Below, piece after piece: positions 46,528 to 55,610 of a stretch of 64,000 nt of DNA. The first letter of the stretch is position 1; each line of letters opens with the position of its first letter. A program made the position numbers and the translations under genes. Under the pieces are notes generated by a model. It was not told the origin of the DNA. It saw only the letters and a list, made by a program, of their open reading frames with translations, and made no database searches. Source of the DNA: Roseibacterium elongatum DSM 19469 (GTDB lineage: Bacteria; Pseudomonadota; Alphaproteobacteria; Rhodobacterales; Rhodobacteraceae); the NCBI RefSeq assembly GCF_000590925.1, contig NZ_CP004372.1:1283001-1347000 (forward strand), read 5' to 3'.

Positions 46528-47364
46528 TCACACGTCGTTTCGGATCAGCACGACCGCGAGTCGGTCATTGCGAGGGGCCATCGGGTCGGCGGCGACCGGG
46601 GCGCGATCGGCGTGGCCGGTGACACGGGCGATACGGCGCGCGGGCAGCCCCCCCGCCTCGAGCAGAAGGCGCATGACCTGGGCCCGGTCGGTCGATGTCT
46701 GCCATCGGCTTTCGGAGGCCACGACAAGGGGCTCGGCCGCGACATGCCCGGCAATGCCCACCCGGTTGGTGACGGTGGAAAACAGCTGCGCCATGACAGC
46801 GGCCAGACCGGGCAGCCACGGGGCGGGTTCGCCCGTGACCGGGTCGAAAAGGGGCGCACCGGGACGCGAAAAGACCTCGATCACCAACCCCTCGTCGGTC
46901 AGGCGCGAGTTGACATGGGGCAGGGCGAGGTCGCTGACCATGCTGTCGCCGCCGCGCCCCATCAGCGCATCCTCCAGGGCCTCGAGCGTGGCGATCTCAC
47001 GCTCGGCCGAATGGTCGGTGCCCTGAAGCCCCAAGGCCTGCCGCCCCTCGGTCGGGCGACGGTTGGTGGCCCCGGTGCCGTTCTGCGCGATCGTGGTTTC
47101 CGAAAACACGCTGTCGCCGCCGAAACTGCCGTCGCCGCCGCCCGAGATGCGGCTGATGGGAATGGTGGGGCTGAAATAGTCGGCAATGCCCTTGCGCTGT
47201 TGCTCGGTCGTGGCGTTGAGCAGCCACATGAGCATGAAGAACGCCATCATCGCGGTGACGAAATCGGCATAGGCGACCTTCCACGCGCCGCCGTGGTGGC
47301 CATCGCCCGAAACGACCTTCTTGCGCTTGATGATGATGGGGCGCTGGTTTGTGCCCTCGGCCAT
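46528..47364 (-). CDS. motB: Flagellar stator protein MotB
   Basis: MotB anchors the stator to peptidoglycan and carries the proton-binding aspartate, here Asp34 in AYADFVTAMMAFFMLMWLLN. The 278-residue protein has a single membrane helix and a C-terminal OmpA-like peptidoglycan-binding domain with RAQVMRLLLEAGGLPARRIARVTG. The basic N-terminal KRKKV is typical. It is about 11 kb from motA and appears to be its own unit, with the flgE promoter downstream. Confidence 0.93.
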   Translation of the reverse strand: MAEGTNQRPIIIKRKKVVSGDGHHGGAWKVAYADFVTAMMAFFMLMWLLNATTEQQRKGIADYFSPTIPISRISGGGDGSFGGDSVFSETTIAQNGTGATNRRPTEGRQALGLQGTDHSAEREIATLEALEDALMGRGGDSMVSDLALPHVNSRLTDEGLVIEVFSRPGAPLFDPVTGEPAPWLPGLAAVMAQLFSTVTNRVGIAGHVAAEPLVVASESRWQTSTDRAQVMRLLLEAGGLPARRIARVTGHADRAPVAADPMAPRNDRLAVVLIRNDV

Positions 47365-47436
47365 CCTGAACCTCCGCCTTGGTTCGAACCTGCCTAGCGC
47401 GGAGTCGTGAAAACGGCGTTAAGACCGACTGTCACG

Positions 47437-47465
47437 AAAAAGCGACGCCCCCCGATCAGGAAGCG
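47437..47465 (-). terminator. Intrinsic terminator of icd
   Basis: On the minus strand CGCTTCC (47465-47459) pairs with GGGGGGCG (47453-47446), with G-U pairs, followed by TCGCTTTTT (A5 at 47437-47441 on the plus strand). It resembles the rpsT terminator in sequence. Confidence 0.65.
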
Positions 47466-47520
47466 CCGCCGGTCTTTCGGGAGGGGCCGGTCTGCCCGCG
47501 CCCCCCCTTGTCGGGTCGCG

Positions 47521-49725
47521 TCAGCCGATGATCGCGTTCAGCGTGGCCGAGGGGCGCATCACCGCGGCGGTCTTGGCCGGGTCGGTGTGATAGTAGCCGC
47601 CAAGGTCCGCCGGGCTGCCTTGTGCCGCGGCCAGCTCGCCCACGATGGCCTCTTCGCCCTCGGCAAGGGCCTTGGCGATGGGGGCGAAATGCGCGGCCAG
47701 ATCGGCATCGTCGCCTTGCGCGGCCAGCGCCTCGGCCCAGTAGCGGGCGAACCAGTAGTGGCTGTCGCGGTTGTCGGTCTGCCCGACCTTGCGCCCGGGC
47801 GACCGGCCATGGTCGAGAATGCCCTGCGTGGCGACCTCGACCGCCTCGCCCAGAACGCGGGCCTTGGCATTGCCCTTGGCGTCGGCGAGAAACTTGAAGC
47901 TTTCTCCAAGGGCGCAGAATTCGCCAAGACTGTCCCAGCGCAGGTGGTTCTCGGCCTGCAACTGCTGCACGTGCTTGGGGGCCGAGCCGCCGGCGCCGGT
48001 TTCGAAAAGGCCGCCGCCCTGCATCAGTTTGACGATCGACAGCATCTTGGCCGAGGTGGCCAGCTCGAGGATCGGGAACAGGTCGGTCAGGTAATCGCGC
48101 AGCACGTTGCCGGTGATGGCGATCGTGTTCTCGCCCTTGGTGATGGTCTCCAGCGAGGCACGGGTTGCCTCGCGCGGGGCCATGATCTCGAAGCGGTCGG
48201 ACACGCCCTTGGCCTCGAGGATGGGCTTGACGTATTTGATCAGCTCGGCGTCGTGGGCGCGGGTCTCATCCAGCCAGAAGATCGCGCGGTAGCCGGTGGC
48301 CGCCTGCCGCTCGATGGCAAGGTTCACCCAATCCTCGATCGGGGCCTTGCGCGCGCTGGCCGAGCGCCAGATGTCGCCTGCCTGGACGGCATGCTGGTGC
48401 AGGACCGTGCCGTCCTCGAGGATCATCTTGACGGTGCCGTCCTCGGGGATCTCGAAGGTGGTGGGGTGGCTGCCGTATTCCTCGGCCTTCTGCGCCATAA
48501 GGCCAAGGTTCTGCACGGTGCCGGCGGTGGCCGGGTTCAGCGCGCCGTTTTCCTTGAAGAACGCGATCGCCTCGTCATAGACCGGGGCATAGGAATTGTC
48601 GGGGATGACGCAGTTGGCGTCGGCCTCGTTTCCATCGGGGCCCCAGCCCTTGCCGCCGGCGCGGATCAGGGCGGGCATCGAGGCGTCGATGATGACGTCC
48701 GAGGGGACGTGCAGGTTGGTGATGCCGCGGTCGCTGTCGACCATGTACATCGGCGGGCGGTCGGCGGTGACGGCCTCGATCGCGGCCATGATCTCGGCGT
48801 TGCCCTTGACCCGGTCCAGCAGGTCGCCGAGGCCCGAGTTGGGGTTCACCCCAAGTGCGGCCATCTCGTCGCCGAACTGCTCGAAGACCGGGGCCAGCCA
48901 TGCCTTGACCGCGTGGCCAAAGATGATCGGGTCGGACACCTTCATCATCGTGGCCTTCATGTGCAGAGAGAACAGCGTGCCCTCGTCCTTGGTCTTTGCA
49001 ATTTCCTCGGCCAGGAACGCGTCCAGCGCGGCGGCGCTCATGTAGGTGGCGTCGACCACGGTGCCCTCGGGGTAGGAGACGCCCTCTTTCAAAACGGTCT
49101 CGCCCGCGGCGGTTTCCAGCACGATCCTGGCGGTCGCGGGTTTGTCCAGCGTCGCCGACACCTCGTTCGAGAAGAAGTCGCCGCCCGACATCGAGGCGAC
49201 GCGCGTCTTGCTGCCCGAGGACCACGCGCCCATGCGGTGCGGGTTGGCCTGGGCGAACGACTTCACGGCGGCGGCGGCGCGGCGGTCGGAGTTGCCTTCG
49301 CGCAGGACCGGGTTCACGGCCGAGCCCTTGATCGCGTCATAGCGCGCGCGGGTCTCTTTCTCGGCGTCGGTCTGTGGCGTTTCGGGATAGTCGGGCAGGG
49401 CATAGCCCTGCGATTGCAATTCCTTGATGGCGGCGACCAGCTGCGGCACCGAGGCCGAGATGTTGGGCAGCTTGATGACATTCGCCTCGGGCGTTTTCAC
49501 CAGCTCGCCCAGGTCGGCGAGGTCGTCGGACTGGCGCTGTTCCTCGGTCAGGGTCTCCGGGAAAGCGGCGATGATCCGGCCCGCGAGGCTGATATCCCTG
49601 GTGCCGACGCTGACACCTGCCGCATCGGCGAAGCGCTGGATGATCGGGAGGAGGGAGGCCGAGGCCAGTTCAGGCGCCTCGTCGACCTTGGTGTAGATGA
49701 TGTCGGGGGTGTTCTCTGCGCTCAT
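47521..49725 (-). CDS. icd: Monomeric NADP-dependent isocitrate dehydrogenase
   Basis: This enzyme oxidatively decarboxylates isocitrate to 2-oxoglutarate in the citric acid cycle, reducing NADP. The 734-residue length and the motifs [39 protein letters not shown] and [10 protein letters not shown] are those of the single-chain IDH family rather than the dimeric type of about 410 residues. No operon partners: it is separated from motB by a terminator and from rmlA by a 222-bp divergent or upstream gap with no gene seen. It is unrelated to the flagellar and polysaccharide loci flanking it. Confidence 0.96.
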   Translation of the reverse strand: MSAENTPDIIYTKVDEAPELASASLLPIIQRFADAAGVSVGTRDISLAGRIIAAFPETLTEEQRQSDDLADLGELVKTPEANVIKLPNISASVPQLVAAIKELQSQGYALPDYPETPQTDAEKETRARYDAIKGSAVNPVLREGNSDRRAAAAVKSFAQANPHRMGAWSSGSKTRVASMSGGDFFSNEVSATLDKPATARIVLETAAGETVLKEGVSYPEGTVVDATYMSAAALDAFLAEEIAKTKDEGTLFSLHMKATMMKVSDPIIFGHAVKAWLAPVFEQFGDEMAALGVNPNSGLGDLLDRVKGNAEIMAAIEAVTADRPPMYMVDSDRGITNLHVPSDVIIDASMPALIRAGGKGWGPDGNEADANCVIPDNSYAPVYDEAIAFFKENGALNPATAGTVQNLGLMAQKAEEYGSHPTTFEIPEDGTVKMILEDGTVLHQHAVQAGDIWRSASARKAPIEDWVNLAIERQAATGYRAIFWLDETRAHDAELIKYVKPILEAKGVSDRFEIMAPREATRASLETITKGENTIAITGNVLRDYLTDLFPILELATSAKMLSIVKLMQGGGLFETGAGGSAPKHVQQLQAENHLRWDSLGEFCALGESFKFLADAKGNAKARVLGEAVEVATQGILDHGRSPGRKVGQTDNRDSHYWFARYWAEALAAQGDDADLAAHFAPIAKALAEGEEAIVGELAAAQGSPADLGGYYHTDPAKTAAVMRPSATLNAIIG

Positions 49726-49947
49726 CGGATCCGTGTCCCACTACAATACGGGCGGGGGCTGCTCCCGTCCCTTCCTAACGGTATGCCATAGTACACCGTG
49801 CGTCGTCGGTCCATGCCATATTGCACATTAAGACGGGACGAGTTGACGCGCTGCCTATGGCAGCGGCCGCCGTGTCCACCCTCCTTGCGCCTCTGGCTCA
49901 TGCCGCCTGTCAGCGTAGACCGAGGGCCTGCCTTGCGCCAGCCCGCG

Positions 49948-50818
49948 CTAAAGCAGCGACTGCAGGTAGCGTCCATAGGCGTTCTTGTGAAAGAGTGCGA
50001 TGCGTGCGCTCAGGGCGTCACCGTCGATCCAGCCCTTGAGAAAGGCGATCTCGTCAGGGCAGCCGGTTTGCATGCCTTGGCGCTGTTCCAGCGTCCGCAC
50101 GAAATTTCCGGCATCCAGCAGGCTGCCATGGGTGCCCGTATCAAGCCAGGCATATCCGCGCCCCATGGTCTGCACCGCCAGGGCGCCCTCCGCCAGATAG
50201 CTCTCCAACAAGGTGGTGATCTCAAGTTCGCCCCGGGCCGAGGGTGTCACCTCGGCCGCCCGGTCCGATGCGGTTTCATCCAGAAAATAAAGCCCCGTCA
50301 CAGCATATTGCGAGGGGGGTGTCTGCGGCTTTTCGATGATCGCCCGGACGGATCCGTCGTCGGCGAAATCGAGCACGCCGTAGCGTTCCGGGTCTGCCAC
50401 GCGATACCCGAAGACCGTGCCACCCGTCGTCGCGACATCGGCCTCGGCCAGCAGGGCCGACAGACCCTGCCCGAAAAAGATGTTGTCGCCCAAAACCATC
50501 GCCGAGGGCGCCCCGGCCAGAAAATCGTGCGCCAGCAGATAGGCCTGGGCCAGCCCGTCCGGCGAGGGCTGGCTGATATAGCTGAGCATCAGCCCCCATT
50601 GCCCCCCCACTCGCCCAGCTGCGCTGGAATTGCGCCTGATCCTCGGGTGTGGTGATGATCGCGATGTCGCGAATGCCCGCCAGCATCAGCACCGACAGGG
50701 GATAGTAGATCATCGGCTTGTCATAGATCGGCAAGAGCTGCTTGGAGACACCCAGAGTGATCGGGTAGAGCCGCGTTCCCGAGCCGCCGGCCAGGATGAT
50801 GCCTTTGCGTGTCTTCAT
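49948..50818 (-). pseudogene. rmlA: Glucose-1-phosphate thymidylyltransferase RmlA, frameshifted
   Basis: RmlA makes dTDP-glucose, the first step to dTDP-rhamnose. From ATG 50816-50818 the frame gives [35 protein letters not shown] and [12 protein letters not shown]. The frame then breaks in the stretch 50602-50640, which contains a C7 run at 50602-50608. The remaining protein continues in another frame with [47 protein letters not shown] and WLDTGTHGSLLDAGNF. The total length leaves one extra base. Apart from the shift all sequence is well conserved, so this is either a very recent mutation or a sequencing error. rmlB, rmlC and rmlD are not in the window. Confidence 0.88.
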
Positions 50819-50939
50819 GTCGGCGTGCCTTTCGGATCGTGGCGGGCTGGACAGCCTCGCATGCGCGTTCATGCCTAGCGCGTTCCGCGGTCACGGAACA
50901 AGGCAGGGTGCGCATGGCGGCCGCGTGTGTCGTGACGCA

Positions 50940-51452
50940 TCAGAAGGGCCGCACACCATCCGGGGGGACCGCGACACGTGTCGGCGCGCCCATGATATCC
51001 AAAAGCACCCAAACACGCCGTTGGGGATCTATCGTTGCGACATCGGCCACGAAATCGGAAAACGGCCCTTTGGTCAGCTTTACCCTGTCGCCGGGCGCCA
51101 GGTCATCGAGCAGCTGCATCGCGCCATCTTCGGTGCAGCGCAACATCAACGCCTCGACAAGCGCGGGTGGAACCACGGCCGGATCGCGCCCGAAACTGAC
51201 GAGGCGCGCAACGCCTTGTGTCGAGTTGACGGCGCGCCAGCGCCCGTGGGTCACATCAAGCGCCACGAAAATATAGCCGGGAAAGAGCGGCCGTTTGATC
51301 GGGATGAAGCGGCCCCCCTTTCGTTGCGTCTCTTCGCCGAGCGGCAGGAAGGTGCGGAAGCCCTGCCTGTGCAGGTTCCTTTCCGCGATCTTGGCGCTGT
51401 TTGGCTTCAGTTGCGCAAGAAACCAGGATGTATCGCGGTCAATCGCTGTCAT
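50940..51452 (-). CDS. NusG/RfaH-family specialised antiterminator
   Basis: The 170-residue protein has an N-terminal NGN domain (SWFLAQLKPNSAKIAERNLHRQGF, FLPLGEE, LFPGYIFVALD) and a C-terminal KOW-type domain (LAPGDRVKLTKGPFSDFVADVATID). Size and context match RfaH-like paralogues that bind paused polymerase on polysaccharide operons and suppress termination. An in-frame ATG further upstream exists but the chosen one at 51450-51452 fits the domain start. It is divergent from the polysaccharide operon. Confidence 0.85.
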   Translation of the reverse strand: MTAIDRDTSWFLAQLKPNSAKIAERNLHRQGFRTFLPLGEETQRKGGRFIPIKRPLFPGYIFVALDVTHGRWRAVNSTQGVARLVSFGRDPAVVPPALVEALMLRCTEDGAMQLLDDLAPGDRVKLTKGPFSDFVADVATIDPQRRVWVLLDIMGAPTRVAVPPDGVRPF

Positions 51453-51934
51453 CTGACGCTCCAGGGACTCGGGCGGCATGGAAAGCGGAATTGCCACCGG
51501 ATGCAAGCTGGCGGTTGCGCAGATCAATCGCCAGACCTCGACTTGGGTATTGCGCGGTGGCCACGGCATCGGGCGAAATCCCGCAAATGGACGTCGTGTC
51601 TGCCGCACAGCGGATGCTGCACCTGCGAAGTCGTGTATGCATGATCCTGTCCTGCGATGGGCTGTCATGAAAACGACATTGATTTGTTGGCTAAAGGCAC
51701 CGCGTCCAAGGTGCCGACATTCAGTTTGCGGGTGCAGCATGACCCCGGATCCCGAAGATCGTCATGCGCTGCCTGCTCAGGTGCGACTCTGGTGCATCGC
51801 CGCCTTCATCTTTCCGAAAATCCGGGTTTAAAACCGTCGCCAACCGGGATATCGCTCAAAACTGAACGAATATGACCCGCATGTGCGATCATTTTCTGAC
51901 TTCTGTCAGGCGCGCCACCCAAGGCAGCGTTCAT
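51453..51934. other. Gene-free divergent region before the polysaccharide operon
   Basis: About 480 bases between the RfaH-like gene and the MarR-like regulator contain no credible coding sequence. The part near 51830-51900 is less GC-rich than its surroundings (AAAACTGAACGAATATGACC) and is a reasonable place for a plus-strand promoter. No clear palindromic operator was recognised. The region must carry promoters for both divergent transcripts. Confidence 0.45.
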
Positions 51935-51946
51935 GCGGTAGCCGTG
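51935..51946 (+). promoter_or_regulatory. ops-like motif in the leader of the polysaccharide operon
   Basis: GCGGTAGCCGTG resembles the Escherichia coli ops element GGCGGTAGCGTG that recruits RfaH, differing by one inserted C and the first base. It lies 18 bases before the first operon start codon and next to an RfaH-like gene. An 8-base core match can occur by chance, so this is suggestive only. Confidence 0.3.
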
Positions 51947-51963
51947 GGGCTGCGGGGCACGCG

Positions 51964-52383
51964 GTGAGCGGTCAGCGCGAAAAGATGCGCGAAGAGGTGC
52001 GGTTTCGCGTGTTGCGCCTGCTCGAGGAGAACCCCGAACTTTCGCAAAGGGAATTGGCAGCTCGTGTCGGGGTCAGTGTCGGCGGCATGCATTACGTGCT
52101 GAACGCACTGGTCCAAAAGGGTCTGGTCAAGCTGGGGAATTTCACCGCCTCCGACGACCGCCGCCGTTATGCCTATATCCTGACGCCCAAGGGACTGTCG
52201 GCCAAGGCCGCTCTGACCTCGCGGTTCCTGCGCCGCAAGCTGGAAGAATACGAGGCCTTGAAGGCCGAGATCGAGGCCCTTCAGCAGGAAGTGGACGCGC
52301 AATCCGATGCCGAAAGGGCATCGATCGAGACGCCGCCAGAGCGCACGGCGCCGGCGAAATCAGCCAAGGCAGGTAGGACATGA
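51964..52383 (+). CDS. MarR-like EPS-associated transcriptional regulator
   Basis: The 139-residue protein has a winged helix-turn-helix (FRVLRLLEENPELSQRELAA, VSVGGMHYVLNALVQKGLVKL, a wing with RRRYAYILTPKG). A C-terminal coiled coil follows (RRKLEEYEALKAEIEALQQEV). This is the pattern of the small MarR-type regulators found at exopolysaccharide loci. The start is uncertain between GTG 51964 and ATG 51985. It overlaps ugd by four bases, so it is co-transcribed with the locus it probably regulates. Confidence 0.82.
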   Translation: MSGQREKMREEVRFRVLRLLEENPELSQRELAARVGVSVGGMHYVLNALVQKGLVKLGNFTASDDRRRYAYILTPKGLSAKAALTSRFLRRKLEEYEALKAEIEALQQEVDAQSDAERASIETPPERTAPAKSAKAGRT

Positions 52384-53726
52384 AGATCACGATGATTGGC
52401 ACGGGCTATGTTGGGCTCGTTTCGGGGGTGTGTTTTAGCGATTTCGGGCATGACGTGATTTGCGTGGACAAGGATCCGCGCAAGATCGAGATGCTGAACG
52501 CGGGCGAGGTGCCGATCTACGAGCCCGGTCTCGACACGCTGATGGAAAAGAACGTCGAGGCGGGGCGGCTGTCCTTCACCACCGATCTGGCCAGCGCGGT
52601 CGACGGGGCCGAGGCGGTGTTCATCGCGGTGGGCACGCCCACGCGGCGCGGCGACGGGCATGCGGACCTGACCTATGTGATGGCCGCCGCCGAAGAGGTG
52701 GCGCAGGCGCTGACGGGCTATGCCGTGATCGTCACGAAATCGACCGTGCCGGTCGGCACCAACCGCAAGGTCAAGCAGGTCGTGGCCAAGGCCAACCCGG
52801 CCGCCGAGTTCGACGTCGCCTCGAACCCGGAATTCCTGCGCGAAGGCGCCGCCATCGACGATTTCATGCGTCCCGACCGCGTTGTCGTGGGCGTGCAGAC
52901 CGACCGCGCCGGCGATGTGATGGCCGAGATCTACCGCCCGCTTTTCCTGCGTGATTTCCCGATCATCACCACCGACCTGGAATCGGCCGAGATGATCAAA
53001 TACGCCGCCAACGCGTTCCTGGCGACCAAGATCACCTTCATCAACGAGATCGCGGCGCTGTGCGAGCGTGTGGGCGCCGACGTCAAGGAGGTGTCCAAGG
53101 GCATCGGCCTGGACAACCGGATCGGCAACAAGTTCCTGCATGCCGGGCCGGGCTATGGCGGTTCGTGCTTTCCCAAGGATACCAGCGCGCTGGCCCGGAT
53201 CGGCCAGGATCACGCGGTGCCGCAGCAGATCGTCGAGACGGTCATCCGCGTCAACGATGCGGTCAAGCTGCGCATGATCGAAAAGCTGCGCGACATGTGC
53301 GACGGCTCCTTCAACGGCAAGACGATCGCGGTGCTGGGGGTGACGTTCAAGCCCAACACCGATGACATGCGCGATGCGCCCAGCCTGACGATCGTGCCGG
53401 CGCTGGTCGGCGGCGGGGCCAAGCTGCGCGTGGTCGACCCGCAAGGCCAGCGCGAGGGCGAGGCGCTGCTGCCGGGGGTGCATTGGCTCGATGACCCCTA
53501 CAAGGCCGCGCAGAACGCCGATCTGGTCGTCGTCCTGACCGAGTGGAACGAGTTCCGCGCGCTGGATCTCAAAAAGCTGGCGCGCAAGATGTCCACGCCC
53601 CGCATGGCCGACCTGCGCAATGTCTATTCCCCCCGCGACGCCAAGCGCGCAGGCTTCGACGCCTACGAAAGCGTCGGACGCAAAGGCGCTGACGCGACCG
53701 CCTCCCTGTTTGCCATGGGCGAATGA
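52380..53726 (+). CDS. ugd: UDP-glucose 6-dehydrogenase
   Basis: Ugd oxidises UDP-glucose twice with NAD to UDP-glucuronic acid, a precursor of acidic polysaccharides. The 448-residue protein has the Rossmann motif GTGYVGLVSGVCF (7-19), VGTPTRRGDG, SNPEFLREGAAIDDFM, and the catalytic Cys263 in GPGYGGSCFPKDT. The C-terminal GVTFKPNTDDMRDAPSL segment is also conserved. It implies a uronic acid in the polymer. Confidence 0.96.
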   Translation: MKITMIGTGYVGLVSGVCFSDFGHDVICVDKDPRKIEMLNAGEVPIYEPGLDTLMEKNVEAGRLSFTTDLASAVDGAEAVFIAVGTPTRRGDGHADLTYVMAAAEEVAQALTGYAVIVTKSTVPVGTNRKVKQVVAKANPAAEFDVASNPEFLREGAAIDDFMRPDRVVVGVQTDRAGDVMAEIYRPLFLRDFPIITTDLESAEMIKYAANAFLATKITFINEIAALCERVGADVKEVSKGIGLDNRIGNKFLHAGPGYGGSCFPKDTSALARIGQDHAVPQQIVETVIRVNDAVKLRMIEKLRDMCDGSFNGKTIAVLGVTFKPNTDDMRDAPSLTIVPALVGGGAKLRVVDPQGQREGEALLPGVHWLDDPYKAAQNADLVVVLTEWNEFRALDLKKLARKMSTPRMADLRNVYSPRDAKRAGFDAYESVGRKGADATASLFAMGE

Positions 53727-53739
53727 TCCCCTTCCACGG

Positions 53740-53755
53740 CCGGGCCCGCGCCCGG
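53740..53755 (+). terminator. GC hairpin between ugd and cysH
   Basis: CCGGGC at 53740-53745 pairs with GCCCGG at 53750-53755 around CCGC. There is no T-run, so it may tune mRNA processing or partly stop transcription rather than end it. Confidence 0.4.
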
Positions 53756-53816
53756 TCGATCACACGAGACACCGATTGCCCGAAGACCGACACTCTTTCT
53801 CAAAGGAGATGAGGAC

Positions 53817-54593
53817 ATGAGCGCAGAAGGCTATCCCCCCCCGAGCATCCCCGACAGCTGGCCCCCCGGCGGCGTCGATGCGGCGCTCAGCCGGCTGCAA
53901 CAGCGGTATCTGCCAAGCCTCTCGAGCATGGATATCCTGGGGTTGTTGCGCGATCCCGCGCTTGGGCGGCGCGGTGTGGTCGCGTCCTTCGGGGCGGAAA
54001 GCGCGGTTCTGATGCATTATGTCTCCAGCGCGCTGCCGGGCATCTCGGTCATTTTCCTCGACACCGGAATGCATTTCGACGAAACGCTCGCCTACCGCAA
54101 GGAGCTCGAGTCGCGTCTCGATATCGATGTCATCGACGTGCGCCCCGATACGGCGGCCGTCGCCGGGGATGACCCTGACGGATCGCTGCATTTGCGCGAT
54201 CCCGATGCGTGTTGCCGCCTGCGCAAGACCTTTCCCTTGCAAGATGCGCTGGTTCCGTTCGACGCCTGGATCACCGGGCGCAAACGGGCGCAGGGCGGCG
54301 CGCGGGCCGCGCTGCCGGTGATCGAGCGCGACGGCGCGCGGATCAAGATCAACCCGCTTGCCCATTGGAGCAGCGCGGACATCGCTGCGTATTTCCGCGC
54401 CCATGACCTGCCGCATCATCCGCTGACGCAAAAGGGCTACCCCTCGATCGGCTGTGCGCCCTGCACGCGCCGCGTGCGCAAGGGCGAGGACCCGCGCGCG
54501 GGCCGCTGGCCGCAAATGCCCGACAAGGTCGAGTGCGGCATCCATCTGGGCCCGGACGGTCGCATCGTGCGGGCCCGCAACACCGGCCAGTAA
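53817..54593 (+). CDS. cysH: Phosphoadenylyl-/adenylyl-sulfate reductase
   Basis: CysH reduces activated sulfate (PAPS or APS) to sulfite with thioredoxin. The 258-residue protein has the PP-loop SFGAESAVLMH (57-67) and LDTGMHFDETLAY. It has the Cys pairs Cys132-Cys133 (ACCRLRK) and Cys213/Cys216 (GCAPCTR) that ligate a [4Fe-4S] cluster, and the catalytic Cys240 in ECGIH. The cluster cysteines indicate the iron-sulfur (APS-type) class. An AAAGGAG ribosome-binding site precedes the ATG. It is directly followed by a sulfotransferase gene inside a polysaccharide locus, an unusual position for an assimilatory enzyme. Confidence 0.92.
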   Translation: MSAEGYPPPSIPDSWPPGGVDAALSRLQQRYLPSLSSMDILGLLRDPALGRRGVVASFGAESAVLMHYVSSALPGISVIFLDTGMHFDETLAYRKELESRLDIDVIDVRPDTAAVAGDDPDGSLHLRDPDACCRLRKTFPLQDALVPFDAWITGRKRAQGGARAALPVIERDGARIKINPLAHWSSADIAAYFRAHDLPHHPLTQKGYPSIGCAPCTRRVRKGEDPRAGRWPQMPDKVECGIHLGPDGRIVRARNTGQ

Positions 54594-54633
54594 CGGCTTC
54601 TCCGGCCCGGTGCGCACAAGCCGAAGGACGCAA

Positions 54634-55335
54634 ATGACCGAACAGCCGCAGCCGATCGCATTCAAAACGCGTGTGAAACACGTGCTGCAACGCACGTTGC
54701 CCACGTCGCTGCCGCCGGTGATCGTGGCGTCGATGGGCCGATCCGGCTCGACACTGGTGCATGATGCCCTGTGCCAGGCCGTGACCCGCGCCCGTTTTCC
54801 CGCAGCCTTGCAGGGGCAGGGGTTGCGGATCGTCACCGATCAGGCGTGGGACCTCGACGCCCGGCCCTTCGCGCCCGGCATCGTCTACAAGACGCATGGC
54901 CTGGCCGAGGAACTGCCAGACCACAGCGGCGCAAAGGTCGTGTTCCTGTTCGGCTCGGCGACCGATGCCGCGCTGTCGGTTCTGGCCTGCCGGGACCACT
55001 ATGGCGACCGCTGGATCCGCGATCATTTCGCACATCTGCGTGCCTCGGGCCCGTTCGAGGAACTGGGCGACCGCGACGTGCTGCGCTTTGGCGATCAGCT
55101 CGATGGCTGGATCGGAAAAACGGGAACGCCGCGCATGATCCTGCATTACGATGCGCTTTGGGACACCGAAGAGGCGCTGTCGCGTTTCGTCGGTGTGCCC
55201 GTCACCCTGCCCGCCCGCCGCGCCCGAAGCGGGGCCACCGCAGCCGATGCCGAAACCCGCGCCCGCTTCGCCGCCAGCTATGCCGAGTTGGACGCACGGA
55301 TTGCGGCCTTGCCCCGTTGTCAGGTGTTGTCATGA
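54634..55335 (+). CDS. Sulfotransferase-like protein
   Basis: The 233-residue protein has the PAPS 5'-phosphosulfate-binding loop near the start (IVASMGRSGSTLVHDAL) and a later VYKTHG / KVVFLFGSATDAALS region corresponding to the 3'-phosphate-binding segment. Sulfotransferases move sulfate from PAPS to a hydroxyl, and here the acceptor may be the polysaccharide or a lipid-linked precursor. The protein lacks the C-terminal GRDL-type helix found in many relatives; a separate small gene overlapping by four bases encodes such a segment. The acceptor is unknown. Confidence 0.8.
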   Translation: MTEQPQPIAFKTRVKHVLQRTLPTSLPPVIVASMGRSGSTLVHDALCQAVTRARFPAALQGQGLRIVTDQAWDLDARPFAPGIVYKTHGLAEELPDHSGAKVVFLFGSATDAALSVLACRDHYGDRWIRDHFAHLRASGPFEELGDRDVLRFGDQLDGWIGKTGTPRMILHYDALWDTEEALSRFVGVPVTLPARRARSGATAADAETRARFAASYAELDARIAALPRCQVLS

Positions 55336-55610
55336 GCCGCGACACGCCCGATTTCGTCGTCATCAGGGCGCGGAGGGCGCTTTTCGAGACGGGGCGCGTG
55401 ATTGACGACCCAGCCATCGCTCGGGTTCTGCCGAACGGAAAACCCGTTTTGTCCGCGGATCTCAAGGCCCGCCTGACCCATTACTACGCCGACAATATCC
55501 GCGCGCTTGAGCAACGGATCGGGCGGGATCTGTCGGGGTGGCAGCGGGGCACGTCCAGACCGGCGAAACCGGCTGTAGCAGCGCCATCCATCGAGGCTCA
55601 GCCACGATGA
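55332..55610 (+). CDS. Small protein resembling a sulfotransferase C-terminal segment
   Basis: This 92-residue protein contains LSADLKARLTHYYADNIRALEQRIGRDLSGW. That stretch resembles the C-terminal helix-plus-GRDLSxW tail of sulfotransferase-family proteins, and the rest is a short charged N terminus and a Pro/Ala tail. It starts within the stop of the sulfotransferase (ATGA) and ends within the wzx start (ATGA). It may be a split-off domain acting with the upstream protein, or a remnant of a second sulfotransferase whose body was lost. Confidence 0.6.
   Translation: MSRDTPDFVVIRARRALFETGRVIDDPAIARVLPNGKPVLSADLKARLTHYYADNIRALEQRIGRDLSGWQRGTSRPAKPAVAAPSIEAQPR

Noticed and set aside
47407-49791. 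794-codon plus-strand frame opposite icd
   Set aside because: It is exactly antisense to a well-conserved isocitrate dehydrogenase, with His/Arg/Gly-rich composition typical of shadow frames.
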